Source: Takakia lepidozioides (lineage: Eukaryota; Streptophyta; Takakiopsida; Takakiales; Takakiaceae). From it: DNA of 64,000 nt. Both the position numbers and the translations under genes were made by a program. Below the pieces are notes generated by a model that was given only the letters and a program-made list of their open reading frames with translations, did no database searches and was not told where the DNA came from. The stretch covers positions 4,094,001 through 4,158,000 of the forward strand of contig CM060732.1 of assembly GCA_030704615.1 (NCBI GenBank). Direction: 5' to 3'. Positions 40,676 through 52,265 of the stretch are shown piece after piece (the first letter of the stretch is position 1; every line of letters begins with the position of its first letter).

Positions 40676-41725
40676 ATGTAGTTCCGACGAAGAGCAGGCA
40701 TGATAAGCAACTGGTGTCCCACGACACCAAATCCAACACATACAACTACCGGTTCACTATGTCTGTGGAGGCTGTTTTTGACGGTGCAGTATTGCCCCGA
40801 GTGCCAACGTTATCTCCAGCCACCGCGCACCTGGATGAAGGCAGAATTGGAGTCTAAAGAGCTTCTGACTTTCTGTATCAAGAGGTTGAAAAACATCAAC
40901 AAAGTGGCTGAAGGTGAAGCTGAAAATTCAGAAAGAGGTAGTGAATGGGGCAATCCTCGAGCAGACATATGTAAAAGAGTATGTGGTGGACGACCACATG
41001 TGTGAGAAGTGTGCTAGGGTGGCTGAAACCCTGATCAATGGATTGCTTGTGTCCAAGTGCGACAGAAAGTGGATCACAAGAGCACCTTTTTCCTTCTTGA
41101 ACAGCTTATTATCAAGCATGATGCAGCAGTTTCAGCGGTCAACATCAAGCAAATGCATGATGATGTTGACTTTTATTTCGCAAACAGAAGCCATGGCATG
41201 AAATTTCTGGACTTCTTGTCAAATGTAGTTCCGACGAAGAGTAGGTATGATAAGCAAGTGGTGTCCCACGACACCAAATCCAACACATACAACTACCGGT
41301 TCACTATGTCTGTGGAGATTTGTCCCGTGTGCAGAGAGGACCTTCTCTGCCTGCCACAGAAAGTGGCAGCAAGGCTGGGCAACATAGGACCTTTGGTACT
41401 GTGCACTTGAATTTCCAATAGCTTGTTGTTGCTTGATCCTCAAACCTTGAGAAGCATTTACATGGATGAAGCGACCCTGGCATGGCCAGAAGCAGTGGAA
41501 AACACTCTTTAGTTGATGTTCAGATTGCTCGCACCTCAGATTTTGGCAAGAATGATATAACCTTCACTGTCTTATCACGTATTGGTCATCTTCTTCATGT
41601 AGGGGACTATGCTTTGGGCTATGATCTTCATGGGGCGAACACGAACGATTCAGAATTGAATAAGTACAAGGGATTGATACTTCCAGAAATAATGGAATTC
41701 CGTCAGCCTACCAATTTGGGCTTGA
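40668..41725 (+). pseudogene. NMD3 processed pseudogene, rearranged
   Basis: NMD3 is the adaptor for nuclear export of 60S ribosomal subunits. Recognisable parts, without introns: YCPECQRYLQPPRTW and ESKELLTFCIKRLKNINK (40780-40905), IQKEVVNGAILEQTYVKEYV (about 40920-40985), DHMCEKCARV, LEQLIIKHDAAVSAVNIKQM (about 41095), FLSNVVPTKSRYDKQVVSHD (about 41210), ICPVCREDLLCLPQKVAARLG, then VQIARTSDFGKNDITFTVL and GHLLHVGDYALGYDLHGAN (41520-41650). At least three frameshifts and internal deletions break it. A second copy of the NVVPTKSRHDKQLVSHD part lies ahead of the N-terminal part (40668-40770), out of order. Confidence 0.85.
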
Positions 41726-41825
41726 CTTTGTGTATTTACTCTCATCGGTTGTATACACTTGGGCAAGCGTCTCCTCTGTTGAGAGAGAGTATGAAAATCT
41801 GGAATATATGCTACAAGTGAACAAA

Positions 41826-42194
41826 ACAATGCATCTTTTTATAACTCCAGAGGTCCTCATTTGGCCTCCTAGATACAGCTGTTTTGGGTGTCCTTCTGTG
41901 CCAGGGTTTAGATGAAGGGTAAGCAGGTAATTAAATAGCTGTCTCTCTCACACCCATGTACAGGTCACATCTTGAGGTCTTTTGAAAAGGGATTCTACTC
42001 CAATAGAATTTTGAGATTTGTAGAACTGCAACTTTCTGTACCGAGAATCCCCATATTTGTATCAAGATGAAGGAGATGGACGAATTTAGAATGGCTGGTT
42101 TGTCATATCGGCTTGCAGAAGGGACACCTAGGAGATTGGGATCTTCAGGTATCTTGGTTAGCCATGGGCTACAGGTTCAGCAAGCAAGGATCAC
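41826..42194. other. no gene recognised
   Basis: Probably upstream pol sequence of the gypsy element that ends at 43.0 kb, too decayed to read. Confidence 0.3.
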
Positions 42195-42749
42195 TTGCCT
42201 CATTCTCACCATATTTCCTTCTCTTTGTGGGTACGTGCATGTGATCAGCGTGTAGAGTTGTTCAAGAAAGTCATGCCCATGGCTTTTGAGAACCTTGCCA
42301 TTGCACACCACCGTGACACGTTGAGGTATGCCACTATACGTGGTGGAGGATATCGTCGTGGGGTTCGGAGGTTTAGCCCTGGTGACTATGTTTATTTGCA
42401 GCAGACTGCTCTTACGACCTTGGATGTGACTGCAGGGTGTGTTATTCTGAGGGTTCAAGAGGTGTTGCCATCAGGAGTCATGATCTTGGAGGGTCGGGAT
42501 GGCATGACTTGGAAAGATCATGTGCGTAATTGTGCGCCATGTCACCTTCCTAATGTCAATGGCAGGATTGACCCAAACTTGGCAGTGGTACCTGCAGGTT
42601 TGAGGTGCACGCTCTGTGGGTCTGCCAAAGGGGCAGCCACCATGCTGGTATGTGACCGATGTTCAAGAGATTGGCACATGGGATGCTTGACACCACCTCT
42701 TGATAAGGTTCCTGATGGAGATTGGTTATGTCCACACTGCTTGGGATAG
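42195..42749 (+). CDS. Ty3/gypsy pol C-terminus with a PHD finger
   Basis: The frame covers the end of a gypsy integrase tail (AFENLAIAHHRDTLRYA, RRFSPGDYVYLQQ, ILRVQEVLPSGVMILEGRDG, DHVRNCAPCHLPN) followed by a PHD finger of the C4HC3 type: CTLC, CDRC, HMGC, CPHC in LRCTLCGSAKGAATMLVCD..., ending LCPHCLG. All eight zinc ligands are present. PHD fingers read histone H3 tails, so the domain may direct integration in the way chromodomains do in other gypsy elements (inference). Upstream RT and most of the integrase are missing. A polypurine tract and an LTR follow. Confidence 0.8.
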   Translation: MPHSHHISFSLWVRACDQRVELFKKVMPMAFENLAIAHHRDTLRYATIRGGGYRRGVRRFSPGDYVYLQQTALTTLDVTAGCVILRVQEVLPSGVMILEGRDGMTWKDHVRNCAPCHLPNVNGRIDPNLAVVPAGLRCTLCGSAKGAATMLVCDRCSRDWHMGCLTPPLDKVPDGDWLCPHCLG

Positions 42750-42998
42750 TGGCAGTGGATATGACCAGTGACAGCTAACAAGACATGGGCGGCCAAGCTC
42801 ATAGGAGTCAATACATGAGATCCTAGGCTCAAGTTTACAGGTTGCAAGACGGCGACTAATGATGGGGCAACTCTTGTACCCGGCTTCTTGATCTATCGAG
42901 TTTGAGTGTAGTAGGGACGGTGGTGGAGGCTTAGTGAGGCTACGGTCACTATCGCATCTTGTGGCTACCTGGACTTAGAGGGACCTAAGCACCAGCTA

Positions 42999-43008
42999 GG
43001 GGGGCGAT
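42999..43008 (+). promoter_or_regulatory. polypurine tract
   Basis: aggggggcga-type purine tract directly before the LTR start, the usual plus-strand primer site of LTR elements. Confidence 0.6.
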
Positions 43009-43480
43009 TGTGGTGGACTAGTGACTGCCATAGTGGGCAGCATAGTGGCAGCCTAGTGGTTGGACTAGTGATGGACTAGTGGTATACTAGTGTGTGGTGA
43101 ACACATGTGTTGTGTGGTTTTGGACAGCGATGTAGTTGTGTAGCGATATGTATGCGCACGACAGCTGTCAAGTTATTTCACCATTAGTGTGAAACTAGCT
43201 AGAAATTAACTAGCTTTTACATATTGACATTTGGGATTGGCCCAAGTGTCAATCCAAGGTTCAAGACAGACTTAGGCCTTGGAGTGGTTATTTTCACGGC
43301 AAGTGCGGGGAGGCTCATCTTTCTCGAGTTGAGCCTCACCGCGCCTAGCTATGGCGCCGTAGTGTGGATTCCCCATGGTGTGGGGTGCACTTGGCTCGAC
43401 TTAATATATGAGTGATGTTTTCATGTGCAAGTGTATGAGTTTGAGAGAGCTTGTGTGCTTTTATTCTTCTTGTTTATCAT
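43009..43480 (+). mobile_element. gypsy LTR, complete copy
   Basis: Starts tgtggtggactagtgactgc and ends ttatca, with a 472-bp period to the next copy. Inside are many actagtg words and a TATA-like ttaatatatgag near 43399. The preceding polypurine tract marks it as the 3' LTR of the element whose pol end is at 42195-42749. Confidence 0.8.
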
Positions 43481-43656
43481 TGTGGTGGACTAGTGACTGC
43501 CATAGTGGGCAGCATAGTGGCAGCCTAGTGACTGACTAGTGGTAGCCTAGTGCTTGGACTAGTGGCTGGACTAGTGATAGACTAGTGGTATACTAGTGTA
43601 TGGTGTGCACATGTGTTGTGTGGTTTTGGATAGCGATGTAGTTGTGTAGCGCACGA
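43481..43656 (+). mobile_element. truncated second LTR in head-to-tail contact
   Basis: Repeats the first about 175 bp of the LTR, again from tgtggtggactag to gcgcacgacatg, with an added gactagtggtagcctagtg-like unit. Nothing separates it from the first LTR except one base. Confidence 0.8.
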
Positions 43657-45663
43657 CATGTTAGACAATCCTGGGAGCTCATATTTTTCCATTCTCGATT
43701 CCCATCTAGGGACACCAGGGAAAGATATTCACGTTCAGGCCCAATCGATGAGGATTAAAAGCCAGGGCTCTCTCTGCTGCAATCTTCGTTTCAACCATTA
43801 TAGAAAAGAAACCTTGGCATGCAGAAGTGCTGTTGAAGATCGCCAGTACCACCAAGGTGCGAGATCACCCATTCCCCAACAAAGGACCTGTTCTTGCTTT
43901 TTCCCTGGAAAGTGCAGTAGGATTACACGCTCCTGGCAACCTTCAACTTTGGCTTGAAGACAATCAAAGTCTATCTCAATTGAAAGAGTCGCTTCCTCCA
44001 TTTCCGCCTGGCAATCAACATGGTCTTCTTATTCCGAGACTGCAGTTTCGGGATCAAGTGGAAGACTGGAAGCTGTGAGTGTAGGGGGGGGATCAGAATG
44101 ACCCACAGATGAAGCAGTGGCGAGGGCCCGAGCATTGTCCATGCAACCAATGGCTAGCGCTTGGTGGGCCAGGAAGAAGGCATCACCCGTTTGCCCCGAT
44201 GGTCTTGCCGCCAGAGGAGCTTGAAGAATGGATCGGTTGATTCTGTTTCTCGGGTTGCCTCTGGTGCTCTTGCTTTGGTAATTAGGACCCATGATAGCTG
44301 TAAACACCTTATAACCTTAGATCACTCAATTGAGATCAGAGAGGCAGCTCGTAAGGAGCGCTGGAAGCTAGAAGAAAGTGTAGTGAAAGTGAAGCGCGTG
44401 GGAGGACACTCTGCGGAGCTGGCTAAAGGTGGTGGAGGGATGGATGAGGCAAAAGGCGGCGGACTGTCCCTTAAGGACTTAATTAGATCACTGGAGCAGC
44501 CAGGCCATAAGTACACCGCTAAGAGGCTGGGGGCGCAATGAGGCTTATGATTTTTTGATAATAGAACCAGGATGAAGGTAAGGATTTTGCGAGTTTGGTG
44601 AAGTTGGGGATGATCGGGTGGCTGGAGAAAGGATGTTTTCAGGTTAACTTGCTTTGATAGGTTGCTTATAAGGGGTGAATGTGACATCTTCTCGTATGAT
44701 GATCGAGGAGCATAAGTTACCGTTGTCGCGCTCCCTCTCACCGCAACTTGCGGAGCTACTTTTCTCTCTTCTGTTTTCCATATTCATTCTCACTTCCTGC
44801 TGTTTGCAAAACCAACACTCCTACATTTGCATATGCAATCATAATCCCATTCCACATTGCAGCATTCCTCCATTTTATTTTCTTACACATGAATATATAT
44901 TGGCCAATCACAGGTCGTAAGCTGTATTCATATACTCACTTGAATTATATAATCATAAATACACACATGCGTCCTGCTGCATTATTTAGGTATGACTAAT
45001 AATCATATCTACACTCCTAGTGAACCATGTTTGACCATAGATCCGAATTTCTAATAGTCATGTAGTCATTTATCCGTCTTCTGCACCCCAACATTGCCAA
45101 TGGCATTCCCGACTGCGTTGGTCGGTTGTAGACATCTCTGCATATGACTGCAGAAAGCTATCTGGAGATTCAAAGCACATGTCTAGATACTGGATGACCC
45201 TAGGCTCCAAAAAAATAATGCTCTTGAGTACCCTAACTCGACAAAGGATGACTTTTTTTCAACCCCTTTTTGTGAACTTTCAACCCTCATAGCTTCAGAG
45301 TTTTCTTGATACCTACTGTTCTCTGCAGTTTGTCAACCAATCTTTGCAATAGGGTTTTTTGTGATATCCTTGCTGCTGAACTGTGATCATCACCATGGCA
45401 CCAGCAAATAAGAATAATGACCCACAGGGACAAAACTCACCCAGAACCTCACCAGGTAGTAAACTCAAAGAAACTTCCCACAATTCTCACAGTCCAACCT
45501 GCTTACAAGAATGTAAGCTAACCACCATCCAAGTTTTGCACCAGAGCCTGTTCACCTTAATCCTTGCCTCTTAGAGATAGTACTATGAAACTTGACAGAA
45601 TTGTTTGCTATTTTACCAAGCACACAAGAAATGTGGAAAAGCACCAGAATCTCCTATCATTTC
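43657..45663. other. no gene supported; possible CACTA-like fragment near 45000
   Basis: Open frames at 43.8-44.7 kb overlap on both strands with no recognised family. At about 44985-45080 the words tatgactaata and agtcatgtagtcat resemble CACTA subterminal motifs, but no end is seen. The mL54 3' UTR probably lies just below 45664. Confidence 0.4.
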
Positions 45664-47070
45664 TTAACTCTTGGCTTTTAGACCATTGTTCTCTTTTATC
45701 CTGCGCCAATTATCGAGCTTCAACAACCGTAGTACCTGCATGCATTAAAGTACGCCTAGTTTGAAGTCAGACTCACAACACATAAGTTGTTCCTTGAACC
45801 TGTCAACCATCAGTTCTTCTATTTGTCAATCTGCGTCTCCCGATACCTCTCTCTCTGTCCAGTTCCGCATCTACTCTTTTCTGACTCTTTCTTTCTCACC
45901 TCTGACTCCCTCCAGGCAATGGCAACCACCCTCCAATGAGTATCTCTAAAGCCCTTTCTCTCTTTACAACAACAACCCTGCTCCATAGCTGAGACATGTA
46001 CAAACATATTTGGTAAAAAACCATGATGCTGTGCTGTCATTTGAAGAAGCAAGTACCTCAGGTTCTGGCAAAGTTTCGGGTTTCTTTCTTTTCAATTCAC
46101 TAAGTGGAACCTTCTTCTCCAGAAGACCAAATAGCCACTCCAGGTAGTCACTGCAAGGACAAGCTGCATGAAATCAGACAATATGCCCACATTGGTTTTC
46201 TTGCACAAGGGATGAGAGAGGGAGAGAAAAATGTACTCTTTGTCCATTCCCTGCCAGGGATGGTTTTGACATAGCCTAAAAGGAATGGTCCCAGCAGGAA
46301 ACTAAGCTTATTGTGGGATGTGTTTGACTCATCCTAAATTGCCCAGTTTTGTGCGGTAATCAAGTATTTGTCATGTGTGAGAGAGAGACCTATCACGAAG
46401 AATCGCTGGGTCAGAGCCATCCTTCAGGATGTTGGCACCCAGAACCGCCTTCTCTCGCAGTTCCTTGCTCACCACTGGTGGTGGTGGCACTGTTCTTTCC
46501 ATGCCCATACCCCACAAACACACGAATTGGTGTAGAATAAAATAGTGCATGTTACTGATGCTATCATAAAAAGAATAAGACGAATTTAGTCATTTCCGGT
46601 CATGGAAAGTTTAGCTGGCCATAGATTGTACACCATGCACATGAACCCAGCTGGAACCAGCTCCCCGGATCTCACGGGAGAAACAGAGACAAAACCGAAG
46701 GGCCAGAAAAAATACGATAGAATGCATCTCCCAGCTACATGCATTTATCAGCTGACTAGATTTTGCAGCATAATCAGTTCTGAAGAAGTTGTCTTCCACT
46801 GGGAGATTGGCCGGAAACGGTTGGGACTTTTACCCTTCCGTCTCCAAGAGATGCCAAATCGTCGTATGGCCTGAAGCCAATCCAAAGGAAAGACGTGTGA
46901 CCAATATTACACAGAACAGGCACAACACGCAAATGGATAGTACATATACCATCTGATCGAGATTTCTTCGACTTAGGAGTAGAACCGCCAGCCTTCTTCG
47001 AGGGTCCAGCGGCACGAAGGCGGAGTGCGCCCTGTAGCGCCCGGGCCCGAGTCCCTGCCATCATCATCAT
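45664..47070 (-). CDS. MRPL54: mitochondrial large-subunit ribosomal protein mL54, complete, 4 exons
   Basis: mL54 is a small protein of the mitochondrial ribosome large subunit, encoded in the nucleus. Minus-strand exons: 47070-46950, 46489-46390, 46150-46057, 45735-45664; phases agree (1, 0, 0 after the joins described) and give 128 aa. Residues about 5-30 are Arg/Ala-rich without acidic residues (AGTRARALQGALRLRAAG), a likely mitochondrial targeting peptide. The core follows: KELREKAVLGANILKDGSDP, SDYLEWLFGLLEKKVPLSEL, KRKKPETLP and LKLDNWRRIKENNGLKAK, the order seen across mL54. The first of four ATGs is taken as the start. The intron 1 acceptor (gaaagaacag) has a weak pyrimidine tract, but it is the one that keeps phase. 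Confidence 0.93.
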
Positions 47071-47291
47071 CTCCCGCTTGATTTTCACACCATAGCTTCA
47101 ACCCCTAAACCTCTCGATTCTGTCTGTCATGCAACACGCATTCTTGAGCTGGGAGGCTCTGAGAGGGGAGTGGATGAAAATCATCCTTTCACTACGCCCT
47201 TCTCTCCCTACACAAGAATTTTCGGGGGACCCCCAGAATCTCCTTGCGATCTGGTGTTTACCAAAAATCGGTAGTGGCACCCATTTGCACA
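47071..47291. promoter_or_regulatory. putative bidirectional promoter of mL54 and the 47292 ORF
   Basis: Short gap between two divergent start codons. No clear TATA box. Inferred from spacing only. Confidence 0.4.
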
Positions 47292-47594
47292 ATGAGTAGT
47301 ACTGGAATCTCTGAACGGAGTGTCACATTCTGGCAGAGATTAAAGAAGCAGCGCCATGGACTGGGTAATATGGCACTAGCAGCATCTACTTGCATGCTAG
47401 CACTAAGATTAATTGACCAGGATAAGCAGATCAAGAAGTTGAGGGAGGAAGAATCAACGTTGGTGGCGTCGCTGAAGAGCGAGAATGAGAGACTTAGGGC
47501 AACGTTTGGAAGCCTCCATACAGCAGTGACGGAGGAAGTAGCGCGAGCGGGAAACAGGTGGGATTCCAAATTCATCACTAGCGATTATGGATAA
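47292..47594 (+). CDS. small membrane/coiled-coil protein, unknown, about 100 aa
   Basis: The ATG at 47292 begins MSSTGISERSVTFWQRLKKQ. Residues about 25-43 (LGNMALAASTCMLALRLI) are hydrophobic and could span or lie on a membrane, followed by a charged coiled coil (DKQIKKLREEESTLVASLK, ENERLRATFG). It is divergent from mL54 with about 220 bp between start codons. The frame's last residues follow an AACAG|gtggga that may be a splice donor, so further exons are possible. I do not recognise the family. Confidence 0.55.
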   Translation: MSSTGISERSVTFWQRLKKQRHGLGNMALAASTCMLALRLIDQDKQIKKLREEESTLVASLKSENERLRATFGSLHTAVTEEVARAGNRWDSKFITSDYG

Positions 47595-48239
47595 TTCGAT
47601 CTTTCCAGTGGTAAATCCGTCTTAGAATGGCAAGTTCGGTTTGCACACTTCGAGCTTTTTCCTTCTGGACCTCTCAAACTGCGCACCGCTTGGTTGCCAA
47701 GGGGGTATGCCGGTGCAAATGGCAACGTCACCGATCAGTACCGATACTAGCCTGTATTGTTTGGATAGGCACATTGTCGAACATGGGGGAGGTCCAATGG
47801 GGGCGCTGAAATCTCTGCCGTTAATGTGCAAGCAGGGTTTGCCAGACCCACATTTTGGGATGCACAGATTAGCGACTGTCTGACTACACTGTCTTTTTTC
47901 TGGGGTAAATTGGGAGACATTTTGTGTATGTTACGTGTGGAATAGGGGGTACATGTTCTCTTCAATTTATGGCCTCATAGATGCAGGACGGTCCAGAATG
48001 GGTTGCAGAAACGTAGCTGTTTTGCTTTTCGCTGTATTATTAGTTGTTCAAAGGTTGCATCTAGTATGCAGGAGGCCGATTGGAACCTATCCAGCAGGTT
48101 TAGTATGGCTCAGAATATGGGCCTCTCTTTCAGCCTTCTTGTTGAAGCCAACTCTAAATACTGTATGGTCCAAGTATTAAAGTCACTGTTCAAAAGGACA
48201 CATGCATTCCTTTAAATGCTTGAGCATGTGTTTCAGAGA
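47595..48239. other. no gene supported
   Basis: May hold further exons of the 47292 gene. A plus-strand frame with a hydrophobic stretch (VAVLLFAVLLVVQRL, about 48020) is open but not assignable. Confidence 0.3.
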
Positions 48240-51110
48240 GCAGGGTTGAAGGGTGTGTAGTGATGAAAATGGTGCAGGTTGCCCCCTCTTACAGACAGGC
48301 TCCAAACTTTGCTGGATGAGAGCTTCAGCACAGGAACATCTCCACTATTTTCAACTGATGAAGAAGCAAGTGTGTACCCCTCTCTCTCTCCATAGCTCCG
48401 TCAAACAACGTCTTATGAGTGCGCTGTCACTGCATAGTCCCTGACCCTCTGTTCACCAACTTTCAAAATCCTGAGGCTGAGCCTAAAGCCCTGGCCTGTT
48501 GGGATTTCTAGGGAAATCTGCAAAAGCCCAAACCAATTGTTTATATCAAGGTAAGTCCAACTACTGGAGTGAGCCCCTCACAAGGGTAGCGTCTGTTCCC
48601 TCTTGTTCAGCCAAAATTGGGCACGGGGTCTAAGGCCACAAGGCTTTGGCAAATGTTGAGTACATCCATTCTCTCTCCCCCTCTCTCCCCGTCTTTCTGT
48701 CCAAACTGGGCGCGGGGTCTATTCCCACGAGGTTACGGCAAACAAGCTTATGAGTACATTCTCTCCCTCCCCCTCTCTATGTGGATGGGGGATGCTTGTG
48801 TGAAGGGCTTTCTAGAGGATATTTGGAAAACCCGAACTAATTGTTGTCATCATGGTAAGTCACCCTACCAGAGTGAGCTCCTCACAAAGGTAGTTGTTCC
48901 CTTTTGTTCCACCCAGACTGCGCGCAGGGTCTATGGCCACAAGGCTACGGCAAACAACGTCTTATGAGTCTCTCGATGGGGGACCAACACAATAACTACT
49001 CCTCTATGCCGATGATGATGTTTTACTGGAACAATATCCTGTCTTCCTACAATGACACCTTCGCATCCTACAAGACTTCTCCAAAGACTACGGGTCCTCA
49101 GCAAAACCAAAATCATGGTTTTCAATGACTAGGCTGCTTGGAGATTCCTCTTCAACTAACAAGAGATGGAGGTCGTGAAATCACACCCATACCTACTAGG
49201 TCTGGTAATTCGCTCACCCAATTATCAGTTTGCATCGACAGCTTGACGAAGGGCAAGGCTGCCTCCATACGCCTACAGGCTATATATGCAAACAAATACA
49301 CCTGCGGCACCCCCCCACCAAAAAGTTGCTTTTTGACTGGGTTGTCACCCCTGCCACCATTTATGGCTGTTAGTTCTGGGCACCAGTTTGGAACCGCTGC
49401 ATTGGTCTTCCTCCAAGGAATGCTTGGGGCTAGAGGTACAACGCCATCACAAATTCAATGTGAGGAAATTTGCATGCATTCCGCATGAGACGGAGGCCAT
49501 CTTCCGGCTTACAATCTTGCTTACAATGTTACAAGCCCTTCCACCCAAAGGGATGATAGCCCGGGCTCTTACAACATCCATCAGCTCCTGGTATGCTCAT
49601 GTGTCCAACTTTTTTGAGGGCAATGGACTCTCCGTTGCTTCCCTACTGCCACAAAATACAGAGCGGGTGGAAATTGTGTCCAAACAGGACTGCAATAGAT
49701 GCATCAGGCAAGAACTTATGGAACTTCACGTCAGGCAAAACCAGCCAATCTTACAAACAAAATTGAAGTTCTATCAGGAGACATTCTTGGTCCTCCGTGG
49801 ATCTTGCGACCAAATTACCTGTCTGCAGCTCTATCTCTCTCTCTTTGAAGGGCATTGGGGAGGTTCAGGGTGGGCTGAACCTGCGGATAGAGACTGGTAA
49901 GTGGGACAACCTGCAATGCCCCACTTGGGTTGGGAACAACAGGGAAAACGGAAGTGAAGAACATTTCTTCTTTCACTGTCCATGGAAGGTTCAATTTTGT
50001 ATCTGTTATACTCAATCTCTCCCGGAGCTCTTTCACTACGAGGATCAGAAATGCTTGGCAGCTTACATGCATGAGGCTATTGCTTTTGGGCCGCTTGTGG
50101 AGTGCCCCTCGCTTGTTTCTTTCTTTCTCTAGTCCCATAAGCTCTTTGAGGCTCCCTCGGCCGTTATAAAGTACTCTCAACTACCTGGCTGGTTTGCCCA
50201 GCCCATCTTTGCTACTACAGCATTAATCTATTGTACCTTGTGATCAATGATTGAAGTACTCTATTTAATCAATCATTTCGAGATGGTTGGCTGGTGGAGC
50301 ACTTGTACCTCAGCCATTTTGCTTTTGTCTTGACTGTTAACTCTCTGTGAGAATCCCAGGCATCTCCCTCTCTCCTTCCCTGCCTTTCTCCCTCTCTCTT
50401 TTCATACATGGTTCCAGCCAAACTGGGCGCAGGGTCTATGTCTACAAGGCTACGGCAATCAACGCCATATGAGTACATTCTCTCTTTTGAGCGCAATGGA
50501 CTCCCCATTGCTTCCCTACTGCCACAATATACAGAGGGGGTGGATGTTGCGTCCAAACAGGACTGCAATAGATGCATCAGAAGAGAACTTACGGAACTGC
50601 ACATCAGGCAGACATGGAAACCAACTACTCTTACGCACAAAACTGCAATTCTATCGGGAGACATGCTTGGTTCTCTGTGATGATATGATCTTGCGGCCTA
50701 ATTCTGTCTGCAGCCCTATCTCCCTCTCTTCTAAGGGCATTGGGGAGGCTGGGTGACCTCCCACAGTCTTCAGATAGGTGGAAAATCTGCAGCGTGAAGA
50801 CCGACTATGCCCCGCTTGCGCTGGGATCTACAGGGAAATTGAAAGTGACGAACACTTCTTTCAATGCCGTTTAGGCTATGGGATCCGTGGGGATTCAACT
50901 GTCTATTCCCGGATAATCAATCTCTCATGGAGGTCTTCTGTCACGAGGATCAGAAATGCTTGGCAGCTTACCTGCATGAAGTGTTGACTCTTAGACCATC
51001 CCTTGAGCTGTAGGTTCTTTTGGGCTGTTTGTGGCACCTCTCTCTTCTTGTTTCTTTCTTCCTCTTGTCCATAAGCTCTTTGAGCTTCTCGCAGACTTTA
51101 TAAATTACAA
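48240..51110 (+). mobile_element. LINE remnants, several rearranged pieces
   Basis: A YADD-box reverse transcriptase piece (about 48990-49100; LLYADDDVLLEQ, then LQDFSKDYGSSAKPK) leads into the usual thumb region (LFDWVVTP, about 49330) and a post-RT part (ETEAIFRLTILLTMLQALPP, about 49480). A zf-RVT-like tail follows (CPTWVGNNRENGSEEHFFFHC, about 49920-49980), in which the second Cys is Trp. A second, diverged copy of the post-RT part covers 50480-51000 and ends with a similar zinc ribbon (CPACAGIYREIESDEHFFQC). The phrase gggtctatggccacaaggctacggcaa recurs at about 48620, 48715, 48925 and 50430. Stops and frameshifts throughout. Confidence 0.75.
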
Positions 51111-51590
51111 TTTCATTTGTCTTTGCCAGTTATCTGTTACACATCGTCTGAGAGGACTGATGGTTGACTGGATGGCAGGTGACAGTTTTCAGCCAGAGAG
51201 GAATGGCCAAAAAACTTTTATGGTATGAGAAGAGGAGTGGGAGAGAGCAAGATGCAGAAACAGTCACAGATGCCAGGGGCAAGTGGCCAGCAAACTATCC
51301 AGCTCCCATGGCAACCTAAGTGTTCTTTCACATTTTGATAGTACTCTGTAGCTTGATAAGCCTGGACATTGATTTTCAGTTAGACTCCCTGTTCTGCTTT
51401 TCATCAAGTTTGAAGAACCTGTGACCATTTTAGTGAATAAAGATAGAGTCAGGGTGTCAATGTGAAGGTGGTTGGCCACCAGCAAGTCACCGAAGCTAAC
51501 CCTCGGCAGAACCCTTAAATCGTGGAACGCCCGCGTGCAGGGGCCTTACCGTGCGTGAAGCACAGGGAGAAAAATAGCACGTGTCGTTTT
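51111..51590. other. no gene recognised
   Basis: No supported coding, RNA or transposon feature. Confidence 0.4.
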
Positions 51591-51604
51591 TCTATACCTT
51601 GGTT

Positions 51605-51675
51605 TGTGTAAGCGCCCTAAGGGCGGTTACATTGTGTAAGCACTCCCGCCACGCTGTACAGGGCGCTTACACAAT
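51605..51675. repeat. short inverted repeat
   Basis: tgtgtaagcgccct and its exact reverse complement agggcgcttacaca lie about 40 bp apart, with tgtgtaagc repeated between them. Could be a small foldback element or chance remnant. Confidence 0.6.
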
Positions 51676-52084
51676 GCAAGGCGCCTGGCAGGGCCCGCGG
51701 GTGCCATTCACGGAAATAAGCGCCCTGAAACTACAAAGAGATTTTTCGACAGGTGCTTTACGGGTAGAACACCCTATCACTAACCACCACCCCATTACTG
51801 GTCAGTCTGATAGGCAACCAATGGGGTGAATACTGGGCATGGGTGGACCTATATATGGAATACTTTCGGGCACAAACCCTGTCCCTGTTTCGCCCCCTGG
51901 CTATCCCTTTCACACCCCTAACAACATCAACGTGATGTTCTGTTAGGGTTGTAGATGTGCCCAAAAAGTCTTCACTAAGAGTGTGCCATTTGGGCACATA
52001 CTTAACAACATCAACGCCATGTGCAAAAAGATGCTTCAAACCAAAGCATCTTCCCAAATATGCTTCTTTTTAAAGCATCTTCCA

Positions 52085-52265
52085 AATATGCTTTCATACT
52101 TGTTAACAACTTACTTGTTAAGAACAACTCGATGTTAACAACCTACTTGTTCCGGACAACCTACTTGTACGGAACAACGGTTGTCCGGAACAACCCACTT
52201 GTTAACAACTAGTTGTTCCCAACATCCTACTTGTTATTAACCTACTTGTTCCCAACCTACTGTTC
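52085..52265. repeat. ACAACCTACTTGTT simple repeat
   Basis: About ten imperfect units of cctacttgtt joined by aacaac. It contains palindromes such as cggaacaacg-gttgtccgg. Confidence 0.75.

Noticed and set aside
43798-44741. Several 90-140 codon ORFs on both strands
   Set aside because: They overlap each other and show no domain; no splice support.
45383-45574. Plus-strand ORF beginning MAPANKNNDPQGQ
   Set aside because: No family recognised, and it lies just beyond the 3' end of mL54 on the other strand; probably chance.
51758-51840. Gypsy integrase motif in NHHPITGQSDRQPMG
   Set aside because: Superficial resemblance to the YHPxTDGQ-x-E motif only; flanking sequence does not support it.
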